From positions 62,001-126,000 of the forward strand of contig NZ_VWOX01000019.1 of NCBI RefSeq assembly GCF_008629675.1: 64,000 bases of DNA. Direction: 5' to 3'. The DNA comes from Roseiconus nitratireducens. Lineage in GTDB: Bacteria; Planctomycetota; Planctomycetia; Pirellulales; Pirellulaceae. The first letter of the stretch is position 1, and every line of letters begins with the position of its first letter. The position numbers were made by a program, and so were the translations under genes. The notes beneath the pieces are model-generated. The model was given only the letters and a program-made list of their open reading frames with translations, was not told where the DNA came from and did not search any database. This document shows positions 37,752 through 45,444 of the stretch, piece by piece.

Positions 37752-37786
37752 CTCAAGGTCTGTAACCGACCGTTTTCCCCTGCGCG

Positions 37787-40189
37787 ATGAACGCCATGAA
37801 CACCGTCGACGACACCGCGGTTGATCCGGTTTGCGGAATGAATGTCACCCCGAGCGAGAGCATCAGCCGGCGGTATGAGGGCGAAGATTATTTTTTTTGC
37901 GGGCAGAGCTGCGCGACGAAGTTTGATCAAGATCCATCGGGGGTGATTGCAAAGCGAGCGGAGAAAGATGCCAAGGCTCAGCAAGCCGACACCCACGAAT
38001 GCTGTGCAAATCATGAGCACGCTGGTCCGAAATCTGCCAGTGGTGGCGGCGCGGCGGACGAAGGTGCGATCTATACCTGCCCGATGCACCCCGAAGTCGA
38101 ACAAGTGGGGCCGGGATCCTGCCCGATCTGCGGCATGGATCTGGAACCGAAATTCGTCTCGACCGACGACCAAGGAGATCAAGAGCAATACGCCGACATG
38201 AAGCGCCGATTCTGGGTCGGCGTGCTGCTGTCGGTCCCCTTGCTGGTCCTCGCGATGGGACCGATGGTCGGCATTGAAACAACGAAGCTGGTTCCTCCAC
38301 CCTACTTTGGCTGGCTGCAACTGGCACTCGCCACCCCGGTCGTGTTCTGGTGCGGGTGGCCACTGTTGGTGCGAGGAGCGAACTCGTTTCGTAGCTTCAA
38401 CCTGAACATGTTCTCGTTAATCGCCGTCGGCAGCCTGGCAGCCTATTTGTTCAGCGTGGTGGTCGTCGTTGCCCCCGGCGTGGTGCCCGAGGCGTTTTAC
38501 GAGAATGAAGTGCCACCCCTCTATTTCGAGGCCGCGGCCGTGATCATCACCTTGGTTCTTCTCGGGCAGGTCCTGGAGCTCCGGGCCAGACAGCAAACGG
38601 GCGGCGCGATACGGGAATTGATGCAACTGGCGCCTGAAACGGCTCACCGCATCACTGCGTCCGGCGGCGAGGAAGACATTTCCCTTTCGGACGTCAAGCA
38701 CGGTGACCAGCTTCGCATCCGACCCGGGGAGAAAGTGCCGGTGGACGCGGTGGTCATCAGCGGTCACTCGACGGTCGATGAATCAATGCTGACCGGCGAA
38801 CCGATCCCCGTGAAGAAAGCTGAAGAGGACAATGTCACCGGAGGAACGATCAATCAGAGCGGTGCGTTGATTGTCAAAGCAACGGGTGTCGGCGGGGAAA
38901 CCGTGCTCAGCCGGATCGTTCAGATGGTCGCCGAGGCGCAACGCAGTCGCGCTCCGATTCAGAAACTGGTCGACGTGGTTGCTCGCTACTTTGTCCCGAC
39001 GGTCATTGTCTGTTCCGTGTTGGCGTTCATCGGATGGGCCATCTGGGGTCCCGAACCCAAGTTGGCTCATGCATTCGTCGCGGCGGTCGCGGTCTTGATC
39101 ATCGCTTGTCCGTGTGCCCTGGGGCTGGCGACGCCCATGTCGGTGATGGTCGGCGTCGGACGCGGTGCCAAAGAGGGCGTCCTGATCAAAAACGCTGAGG
39201 TCCTGGAGGTGATGGAAAACGTCGACACCGTCGTTGTCGACAAGACTGGAACGCTGACAGAAGGACATCCGGAGGTCACCTTCATCCAGCCGGAGGACCC
39301 GTTCTCCTCCGAGAAACTGCTTTCCATCGCGTCGGCGGTGGAGAATCAGAGCGAGCACCCGCTGGCGCGGGCAATCGTTCGCAAGGCCAAAGCGGAAGGG
39401 GTGGAGATTCTCCAAGCGGAGCATTTTGATGCAATGTCGGGCATTGGCGTGTCGGCAAAGGTCGAGGGACAAGAAGTGTCGATCGGAAGCGTCAAGATGC
39501 TGCGTGACCGATCGATCGAAGCGAATGAAGGGCTCGTCAAAGTCGCCAATGAGAAACAGGCGACGGGCGCGACCGTTGTTTACATTGCGGTTGATGGTCA
39601 AGTGGCCGGAATTGTTGGCATCTCCGATCCGATCAAGCAGAGCACGCCAGCTGCCTTGCAGACCCTGCATGAACTGGGTTTGAAAGTCATCATGCTGACC
39701 GGTGACGCGGAGCCCACTGCGCGGGCCGTCGCCCAGGAACTTGGGCTGGATGATTTTCATTCGGGAGTTTCCCCGCAGGACAAACACGACTTCGTCAAAC
39801 GCCTGAAGGAGCAAGGAAAGTCGGTGGCAATGGCTGGCGACGGGATCAATGACGCGCCCGCGCTCGCTGCGGCCGACGTCGGGTTGGCGATGGGAACGGG
39901 CACCGGGGTCGCCATCGAATCTGCGGGCGTCACCCTTGTCGGGGGCGACCTGCGTGGCATCGCCGCCGCCGCCACACTGAGCCGCAAGACCATGCGAAAT
40001 ATCCGGCAGAATCTGTTTTTCGCCTTTGTCTACAATGCCCTGGGGATACCGATTGCCGCCGGGCTCCTGTACCCGGTTTTCGGTGTCTTGCTCAGCCCAA
40101 TGATCGCGGCCGCTGCGATGAGTTTCAGCAGCGTCTCTGTCATTGGAAATGCCTTGCGTCTACGCGGTACCGACCTCAGTCATTCGTGA
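37787..40189 (+). CDS. copA: copper-translocating P1B-type ATPase with YHS and HMBD domains
   Basis: An 800-residue inner-membrane Cu(I) exporter. The N-terminus holds a YHS domain (DPVCGMNVTPSES, YFFCGQSCATKF) and a heavy-metal-binding domain (YTCPMHPEVEQVGPGSCP, CGMDLEP) instead of HMA domains. The transport core follows: actuator LTGEPIPV, membrane metal site IIACPCALGLATP near residue 440, phosphorylation site DKTGTLTEGHP, SEHPLA nucleotide motif, and GDGINDAPALAAADVG. The CPC motif indicates Cu(I)/Ag(I). The multicopper-oxidase frame begins before its stop (overlap at 40186). Regulated probably by the CsoR-family repressor encoded at 41896. Confidence 0.95.
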   Translation: MNAMNTVDDTAVDPVCGMNVTPSESISRRYEGEDYFFCGQSCATKFDQDPSGVIAKRAEKDAKAQQADTHECCANHEHAGPKSASGGGAADEGAIYTCPMHPEVEQVGPGSCPICGMDLEPKFVSTDDQGDQEQYADMKRRFWVGVLLSVPLLVLAMGPMVGIETTKLVPPPYFGWLQLALATPVVFWCGWPLLVRGANSFRSFNLNMFSLIAVGSLAAYLFSVVVVVAPGVVPEAFYENEVPPLYFEAAAVIITLVLLGQVLELRARQQTGGAIRELMQLAPETAHRITASGGEEDISLSDVKHGDQLRIRPGEKVPVDAVVISGHSTVDESMLTGEPIPVKKAEEDNVTGGTINQSGALIVKATGVGGETVLSRIVQMVAEAQRSRAPIQKLVDVVARYFVPTVIVCSVLAFIGWAIWGPEPKLAHAFVAAVAVLIIACPCALGLATPMSVMVGVGRGAKEGVLIKNAEVLEVMENVDTVVVDKTGTLTEGHPEVTFIQPEDPFSSEKLLSIASAVENQSEHPLARAIVRKAKAEGVEILQAEHFDAMSGIGVSAKVEGQEVSIGSVKMLRDRSIEANEGLVKVANEKQATGATVVYIAVDGQVAGIVGISDPIKQSTPAALQTLHELGLKVIMLTGDAEPTARAVAQELGLDDFHSGVSPQDKHDFVKRLKEQGKSVAMAGDGINDAPALAAADVGLAMGTGTGVAIESAGVTLVGGDLRGIAAAATLSRKTMRNIRQNLFFAFVYNALGIPIAAGLLYPVFGVLLSPMIAAAAMSFSSVSVIGNALRLRGTDLSHS

Positions 40190-40254
40190 GACCGACCGGG
40201 CATCGAAACTCGATTCAGTCTCAACATGACGTTTCACAACTGGAGACCCATCCC

Positions 40255-41763
40255 ATGTCGCGCCCGGAAGATCGTCGACGTTTCCTGAGAACAAGCTCAA
40301 TCGCGGCGGCGGGACTGTCCGGTGGTTTACTCGGCAAGATGGCCAACGCCCAGCAGCCGCCACTCCCGTCGGGTCCCGATGCACCACCACCGGTCGGAAA
40401 GGCAGGTGCTGCGCCCAATGTTCCGGTGAATTCCGATGTCGCTGCCGAGATCGACGGATTCAGCCGCTTCAAGCCTTCGCGGGGCAACGACCCGGATTCG
40501 GATTACTACCTTGGCAAGATGATGCCCGGCTTTCGCCCTGCCTCTGCGGGGCCGGCTCCATTCGTCGCTCCCGATCTGGAAAAGCTGCCGTGGAAGATGG
40601 TCGACGGGGCGAAAGAATTTCACCTGGTTTCGATGGCAGTCGAACGTGAATTTTTGCCCGGCTACAAGATGAATGTGTTCGGCTACAACGGCAGCATGCC
40701 GGGCCCCACCATCGAGGTCACCCAAGGCGACCGCGTACGCATCGTCTTCACCAACGAGTTGCCCGAAGAGACTTTCGTCCATTGGCACGGCTTTGAACTG
40801 CCCGTTCAGTACGACGGCGCGGCGACGTTGACTCAAAACCCGATCAAGCCGGGCAAGACGATGGTGTTCGAGTTCGACGTCCATGAAGAAGGGACCTTCT
40901 TCTACCATTCGCACATCCCCATGCAGGAGGCGTTTGGCCAGGTTGGCTGGTTCATTGTGCATCCCAAGAAGGTGTTCAATCCCCCCGTTGACCGCGACTT
41001 TGGTTTGATCTTCCAGAACTTTCATATCCGCCCAACCCACACCGTGTCGGATTCCTGGGCCATGGATTGGAATTGGCACACCATCAATGGGCGAAGTGGC
41101 CCCTACACGACGCCTTTGGTGTGCAAGCACGGCGAACGCGTTCGCGTTCGATTAATGGATTTTTCCCCCATGCAACATCACCCGATTCACCTTCATGGAC
41201 ACACCTTCTGGGTGACGGGGCACGAAGGTGCGAGGATTCCCAGAAGTGCCTGGATTCCGCGCAACACCGAGCTGGTCGCGGTGGCACAGGCGTCGACCTT
41301 TGAATTCATCGCCAACAATCCGGGCGATTGGATTTTTCATTGCCACATGGTTCACCACATGATGAATCACATGGTCCGTCAAGTCGGACCACGCGTTCGC
41401 AAAGACGTCTCGGTGGATCGTTATCTGGCCGACACCTCCGGCCGTCCAGCCGTTGACTTGTCCCGTGAGAGCGATCCATGGGACGTTCCCGGCTACCCTC
41501 AGAAAATGCGTGGAATGGAACGCAACGAGGCGCAAATGAAAAGGATTTGGTCTCGCCAAGAAGTCCGCGGAATGCGGGCCAATTACCCCATGGCCGTCAA
41601 AGGATTGATGACCGTGATGCGGGTGCTACCGGACGACCTCTACCGTTTGGTCATGGAAAGCGAAGAACCCGTCGAGAAAGGTGCTGTATTCGCAGAAATC
41701 GTCCGCCGGTTCGGCGATCCAGAGCGCTACGAAGCGGCGCCCAAAATGATGGACATGGGATGA
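40255..41763 (+). CDS. Tat-exported multicopper oxidase
   Basis: A 502-residue copper oxidase (ATG at 40255; an earlier in-frame ATG at 40186 overlaps copA and lacks a signal). Twin-arginine signal RRRFLRTSSIAAAGLSGGLLG. Copper ligands appear as HWHGFELP near residue 175, FYHSHIPM, HHPIHLHGHTFWVTG and HCHMVHHMMNHM, giving the type 1 and trinuclear sites. This fits CueO/CopA-type Cu(I) oxidases of the periplasm, which convert Cu(I) to less toxic Cu(II). The His/Met-rich C-terminal HCH segment may bind extra copper. Placed between the copper ATPase and the CsoR-family gene, co-directional with both. Confidence 0.94.
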   Translation: MSRPEDRRRFLRTSSIAAAGLSGGLLGKMANAQQPPLPSGPDAPPPVGKAGAAPNVPVNSDVAAEIDGFSRFKPSRGNDPDSDYYLGKMMPGFRPASAGPAPFVAPDLEKLPWKMVDGAKEFHLVSMAVEREFLPGYKMNVFGYNGSMPGPTIEVTQGDRVRIVFTNELPEETFVHWHGFELPVQYDGAATLTQNPIKPGKTMVFEFDVHEEGTFFYHSHIPMQEAFGQVGWFIVHPKKVFNPPVDRDFGLIFQNFHIRPTHTVSDSWAMDWNWHTINGRSGPYTTPLVCKHGERVRVRLMDFSPMQHHPIHLHGHTFWVTGHEGARIPRSAWIPRNTELVAVAQASTFEFIANNPGDWIFHCHMVHHMMNHMVRQVGPRVRKDVSVDRYLADTSGRPAVDLSRESDPWDVPGYPQKMRGMERNEAQMKRIWSRQEVRGMRANYPMAVKGLMTVMRVLPDDLYRLVMESEEPVEKGAVFAEIVRRFGDPERYEAAPKMMDMG

Positions 41764-41895
41764 TGATGACCTCCGCTCCCGGTCGCCACATCCGACGGGG
41801 TTCGATAGGATAGGCCCCGGCGGCGACCTCTCCGGGTGGCGTTCGCGATTTGAACGAACTCTTTACGGCCACGATTGCAGGTGCCAAAGCAAGCA

Positions 41896-42177
41896 ATGCT
41901 CAATGACGACGAGAAAAAACGTATCCATCATCGTCTGCGGCGAATCATCGGCCAGGTGGAAGCGATCGACCGGATGGTGGGGGAGGACGTCCAATGCATC
42001 GAGGTCGTGATGCAAGTCAGTGCGGCAACGGGAGCTCTTTCAAAGGTGGCGCGTTTGATCCTCGAGGACCACTTGAAGCACAGCCTGGCTTCGGCCTCGA
42101 TGTCCAAGAGCGACGCCGAACGTCAAGCAATTCTCGACGAGTTGATCGATTTGATCGAAAAGTACTCTCAAACGTGA
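41896..42177 (+). CDS. CsoR/RcnR family metal-sensing transcriptional repressor
   Basis: A 93-residue all-helical repressor (ATG 41896; TTG at 41875 is an alternative). Family blocks: EKKRIHHRLRRIIGQVEAID, VGEDVQCIEVVMQVSAATGAL, LILEDHLKHSL. The first metal-ligand Cys (in DVQC) and the His in DHLKH are present, but the position where copper sensors normally have the second Cys (HLxxCV) reads Ser. That could alter metal or ligand specificity. Downstream of the copper oxidase and the likely regulator of the two ATACC-N7-GGTAT dyads. Confidence 0.9.
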   Translation: MLNDDEKKRIHHRLRRIIGQVEAIDRMVGEDVQCIEVVMQVSAATGALSKVARLILEDHLKHSLASASMSKSDAERQAILDELIDLIEKYSQT

Positions 42178-42350
42178 TTCGCCCGAGCTCGGCTCAACCC
42201 TTCTGGAAAAGGTGGGCGACTTCAAACTGCGCGTCCTCCAACGCGGCCAGGCGATAGCCACCCGGTCTGGGCCTGGAGAAGTTCTTCGCGGCACCGGGCG
42301 CGGACGCGTTCCCGGTCACCACGTCACCTCAGCCTGCTGTCCCGCCCGCA

Positions 42351-43805
42351 TCAACGCGGTTTCGGTGTTGCAGAAATGTGCCCCGGCGGTGTCGGGCCGG
42401 TGGGAGGCGTCAGGCCACCCTGCAACAAAAATCCCCCAATCAACGTCTCCTGGCTACGCCACGCAACCAAGTGCTGCACGTAAGTGGATTGCTCCTGATA
42501 GAGATGACGTTGGCTCTGCAGCACCGTCGGCCAGTCCACACGGTCTTCCTTGTAGGCGTCCAGCAGGACCTCATACGCGCGACGTGACTCCGGCAGAATC
42601 ACTTCCTGGTAACTTCGGACGTTCTGCAGGGCCGTGAGGTAATGTTGATAGGCCTGGGCCAGTTGCCGCTGCAACGAGAATTCGATCCGGTCGATTTCGC
42701 CACGTTGACGCATGACGTCTGCTTCCGCCTGGCGAATGGTACCCTGGTTCCAGTCGTAGATCGGAACTTCCAGCGAAAGACCGGTGTTGTGGGTGTTTTG
42801 CCCTGCTTCGAAGTTGCGTCCGTAGCCGTAGGTGACCACCAGATCCGGTATGGGCTCCACGGTTTCGCGTTTCACCTTGATCTCATCCGCCTGCAGCTTG
42901 GCACGCGCGGCAAGAATCTGGGGACTCTCGGTGGTCAATCGGTCGAGTGCCTGATCAAAATCGATCAACGACGGGACGCCTTCCAGTACCCCATCCAGCG
43001 GCGTCGGTTGCGTTCGCATTCCCGCCAGCGACGCCATCTCGTACCAGTTCGCGCGATGTTGGTTGCGAATCATCAACAGATCCAACCGCGCCTTTTGCAG
43101 AGTCACATTCGCCTCGTGCATCTGAGCCCGTGTTGCTTGGCCTTCGTTGTACAGTTCTCGGGCGGTAAGCACCGCGTCTTCGGCGTTCTTCAGTATCTCA
43201 TTGTGGATCGCAACCAATTGCTGCTGCCCCAGCGTCATCCAGAAGCTGATTCGCACATCGTTGAGTACCTGATACTCCTGCTCCAAGGCGTGCCACTGTG
43301 AAGCGCGAGTCATTTGCAAGAACTTCGCGCGGCTAAGCTGGAGTTTTTTCGCCGTCACAATGCGTTGCGAGAACTCGACACCTTGCCACTCGCCAGCCGT
43401 ATTTTCCACTCCCCACTGCTCGCCGACATAACGCAGCGTCGGGTTGGGAACCAGCCCCGCCTGGATAGCCTTTCCAAGCTCTCCCTGGATCTGCGCCTGG
43501 GCCTGGGTCAGGGTCGGATTGCGGCTGCACGCGAGCGACTCAACCGCTTCAATGGTCAGCGGTGCCTCACCGGAGGTGAACATGGCTTCGGTTAATGACT
43601 GCGGCACCGGCGGGACCGGCGGCGGTTCGGTGAAATCCTGGCCGACACGGCCACGAAGAGAGTTGCTTGCCGAGGCGTTGTTTGGGGGGGCAAGCTGATT
43701 CGTCTCGATTCGCATTGACTCCGTTGCGGGTGATTGTGCCGAACAGACTCCGGCAGCAGCCCCCAGCACGATGCCAATCGCAATGCGCTGTGTCTTTCGC
43801 AACAT
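42351..43805 (-). CDS. TolC-family outer membrane efflux protein
   Basis: A 484-residue protein with signal peptide (IAIGIVLGAAAGVCSAQ), a Pro-rich linker (EPPPVPPVPQ), then the repeated helical/barrel pattern of TolC/CusC: LACSRNPTLTQAQAQIQGE, ARELYNEGQATRAQMHEANV, and after the duplication point TTESPQILAARAKLQADEI, SLEVPIYDWNQGTIRQAEA, VLLDAYKEDRVDWPTVLQSQ. It should form a trimeric channel. No RND pump (CusA) or adaptor (CusB) gene is in the window, so its inner-membrane partner is elsewhere. The 43874 gene lies upstream on the same strand and may share its transcript. Confidence 0.93.
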   Translation of the reverse strand: MLRKTQRIAIGIVLGAAAGVCSAQSPATESMRIETNQLAPPNNASASNSLRGRVGQDFTEPPPVPPVPQSLTEAMFTSGEAPLTIEAVESLACSRNPTLTQAQAQIQGELGKAIQAGLVPNPTLRYVGEQWGVENTAGEWQGVEFSQRIVTAKKLQLSRAKFLQMTRASQWHALEQEYQVLNDVRISFWMTLGQQQLVAIHNEILKNAEDAVLTARELYNEGQATRAQMHEANVTLQKARLDLLMIRNQHRANWYEMASLAGMRTQPTPLDGVLEGVPSLIDFDQALDRLTTESPQILAARAKLQADEIKVKRETVEPIPDLVVTYGYGRNFEAGQNTHNTGLSLEVPIYDWNQGTIRQAEADVMRQRGEIDRIEFSLQRQLAQAYQHYLTALQNVRSYQEVILPESRRAYEVLLDAYKEDRVDWPTVLQSQRHLYQEQSTYVQHLVAWRSQETLIGGFLLQGGLTPPTGPTPPGHISATPKPR

Positions 43806-43873
43806 GGTTCAATCCGTCGAACGCGAATGTTGATGTGGTTGGTCAGTGTTGATCTGGAAGGATCATCACCGGG

Positions 43874-44362
43874 TTATTTGATCGCTTCCGCGAGCGACTG
43901 CTTTCGGTGCACCATCCTTCTGGCGGCGCTGTACCAATGATTTGTCTTCACGTCATTGATTCGTGGGTACAGCGGCAGGATCGGATCGTCATCGCGAGGA
44001 TTCGTTCCGTAGTAGAGACGCGGTGAGCATCCCGAATACAGAGGCCCCGTGCAGGAGACGTCCGGGCAGACATGGCATCCATGCCCGACGGTCCGCGCCG
44101 CCGGCAACGCCTGAATTCCGGCTGGCGCCAGAGTCAAGATACCGCGCGGTTGCGTGATGCTCGCTGGCAGGTCGCCCGTGCCGGAGTCGAGCGAATCGAG
44201 CGTTGACACGTCCGAATCCGTGGGCGCTTGATCCGCCGCTTGTACCAACGTTGTCACCAAGGCACGCTGCCGTCCGGAGCCATTTTGGGCCAATGACGCT
44301 GGTGCGAAGATTCCGGTCATCAACACGACAGCGGTTAAAATGCCGGTACGATTCAGTGCCAT
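43874..44362 (-). CDS. small secreted Cys-containing protein of the copper island
   Basis: A 162-residue protein with a clear signal peptide (TAVVLMTGIFAPASLAQ). The mature part has a low-complexity Asp/Thr/Ser region, then GHGCHVCPDVSCTGPLYSGC, a Cys/His cluster suited to metal binding, and NHWYSAARRMVHRKQSLA. I do not recognise the family. ATG at 44362 chosen; a GTG lies 12 bases upstream. A perfect ATACC-N7-GGTAT dyad lies 50 bases upstream, which ties it to the copper regulon, and it is followed by the TolC gene. Confidence 0.7.
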   Translation of the reverse strand: MALNRTGILTAVVLMTGIFAPASLAQNGSGRQRALVTTLVQAADQAPTDSDVSTLDSLDSGTGDLPASITQPRGILTLAPAGIQALPAARTVGHGCHVCPDVSCTGPLYSGCSPRLYYGTNPRDDDPILPLYPRINDVKTNHWYSAARRMVHRKQSLAEAIK

Positions 44363-44374
44363 CGGACGGTCCAC

Positions 44375-44677
44375 GCTGGAGCAGGGAAGCGGCTTTCGTT
44401 ATCGCTATCGGAGATACCTGGCGGGGGTATCAAGCGGAATGCCGGGTGGAGCTCCAAGTTTGCCAAAGCAAGCCCTTTTAATCGATCGAGCGGCGACGAA
44501 TTTGCAGAAACCAAACAGATTGGCTCAAGGTCGGGACGTCCGGCTCAGTCGACAAGCGATCGGTGGCCGCGACGCGGCCCCGTGAACGGATTCCGCTCTG
44601 GGAATGGCGGACGTCCATCCTGCTGCGGTGGCGATTCGCCGACGAAAAGAATGAAGCACCGCTGACGCGGGGCGACC
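44375..44677. other. promoter region of the secreted-protein/TolC genes
   Basis: This 303-base gap holds the CsoR-type dyad at 44413-44431 and no gene that I can support. It also receives transcripts from the membrane-protein gene at 44678-45205. Confidence 0.4.
44413..44431. promoter_or_regulatory. candidate CsoR operator (GATACC-N7-GGTATC)
   Basis: A perfect 6-bp dyad, GATACC-tggcggg-GGTATC, with the same seven-base spacing as the dyad at 37733. It lies 50 bases upstream of the secreted-protein ATG on the minus strand. The right side GGGGGTATC matches the G-rich arm of known CsoR sites. Two such sites within a 10-kb island that also encodes a CsoR-family protein make coincidence less likely. 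Confidence 0.65.
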
Positions 44678-45205
44678 TCAGGAGTCCGTCGGTGCGGCTG
44701 AATCTTGTTCTGTAATCTCACGGCAATGCTTATCAAATGAAATGCAGAACACATTTCGTCCACTCAACAACGATGCCAGAAGAAGGGCGAACAGGGCCAT
44801 CCACAATGCGGCGCAGATGAGTGTATGCGCATACAAATGAGACAGAAACGCATCCCACGGCACATCGTCGGCCGGAGGAATCAGCAGGTCAAACAAGGCA
44901 TGGCTTGTCACCCAAATCATTCCGTTGGCGAAAGCCGCCAGTCCCAAAAACAATGCAATCTTGATGGCCCCGCGACGGTTTTCGTGTGCCGCCTCGCCGC
45001 AGATCGGACCTTGGCACGCGATCACGGCACCTGGGATTCCGAACAAGGGAATCGCCAACAAAGAGAAAAGAACGTGCGGCGAGAACAGAGATCCTGGCAA
45101 GGACGAGGTTTTTTGGGAGAGCGTCAGAGCAAACACGCCGAGGGGAACCATGACCATCGCGACTCCGGCGACACGGACAGCGATGCGAAAGCGGTTCATT
45201 GCCAC
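44678..45205 (-). CDS. hypothetical four-segment membrane protein
   Basis: A 175-residue protein with about four hydrophobic segments (VAGVAMVMVPLGVFALTL; VLFSLLAIPLFGIPGAVIAC; IALFLGLAAFANGMIWVTS; ALWMALFALLLASLL) and an acidic tail. The loops contain Cys and His (CQGPICGEAAHEN; FCISFDKHCREI), which could bind metal, but no family is recognised. It is divergent from the TPC-motif ATPase gene across 239 bases. Confidence 0.65.
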   Translation of the reverse strand: MAMNRFRIAVRVAGVAMVMVPLGVFALTLSQKTSSLPGSLFSPHVLFSLLAIPLFGIPGAVIACQGPICGEAAHENRRGAIKIALFLGLAAFANGMIWVTSHALFDLLIPPADDVPWDAFLSHLYAHTLICAALWMALFALLLASLLSGRNVFCISFDKHCREITEQDSAAPTDS

Positions 45206-45444
45206 AACCCAAAGAGCGTCCCCGCCAGGGATCGGACACCACGTGGATAAGCCGTCCTCCTACCTGGCAAGGCTACCGGTGGAATGGCGCCCCGTCAAAT
45301 GGCGGCGTTGATCCTGCGTGGCAATGCGACAGGTCAGAACGACGACCGGGCACGCAGGTGGAGCAGAACGCTGACGAGAGGATTGATATGATGGACCGGA
45401 TGTTCGTTCAGGTCTTCACCCAATGAATTTGCACCACGCCGTCC

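Noticed and set aside
38783..39814. 343-residue minus-strand open frame
   Set aside because: Antisense to the copper ATPase core; the composition (Arg/His/Asp) is typical of a shadow frame.
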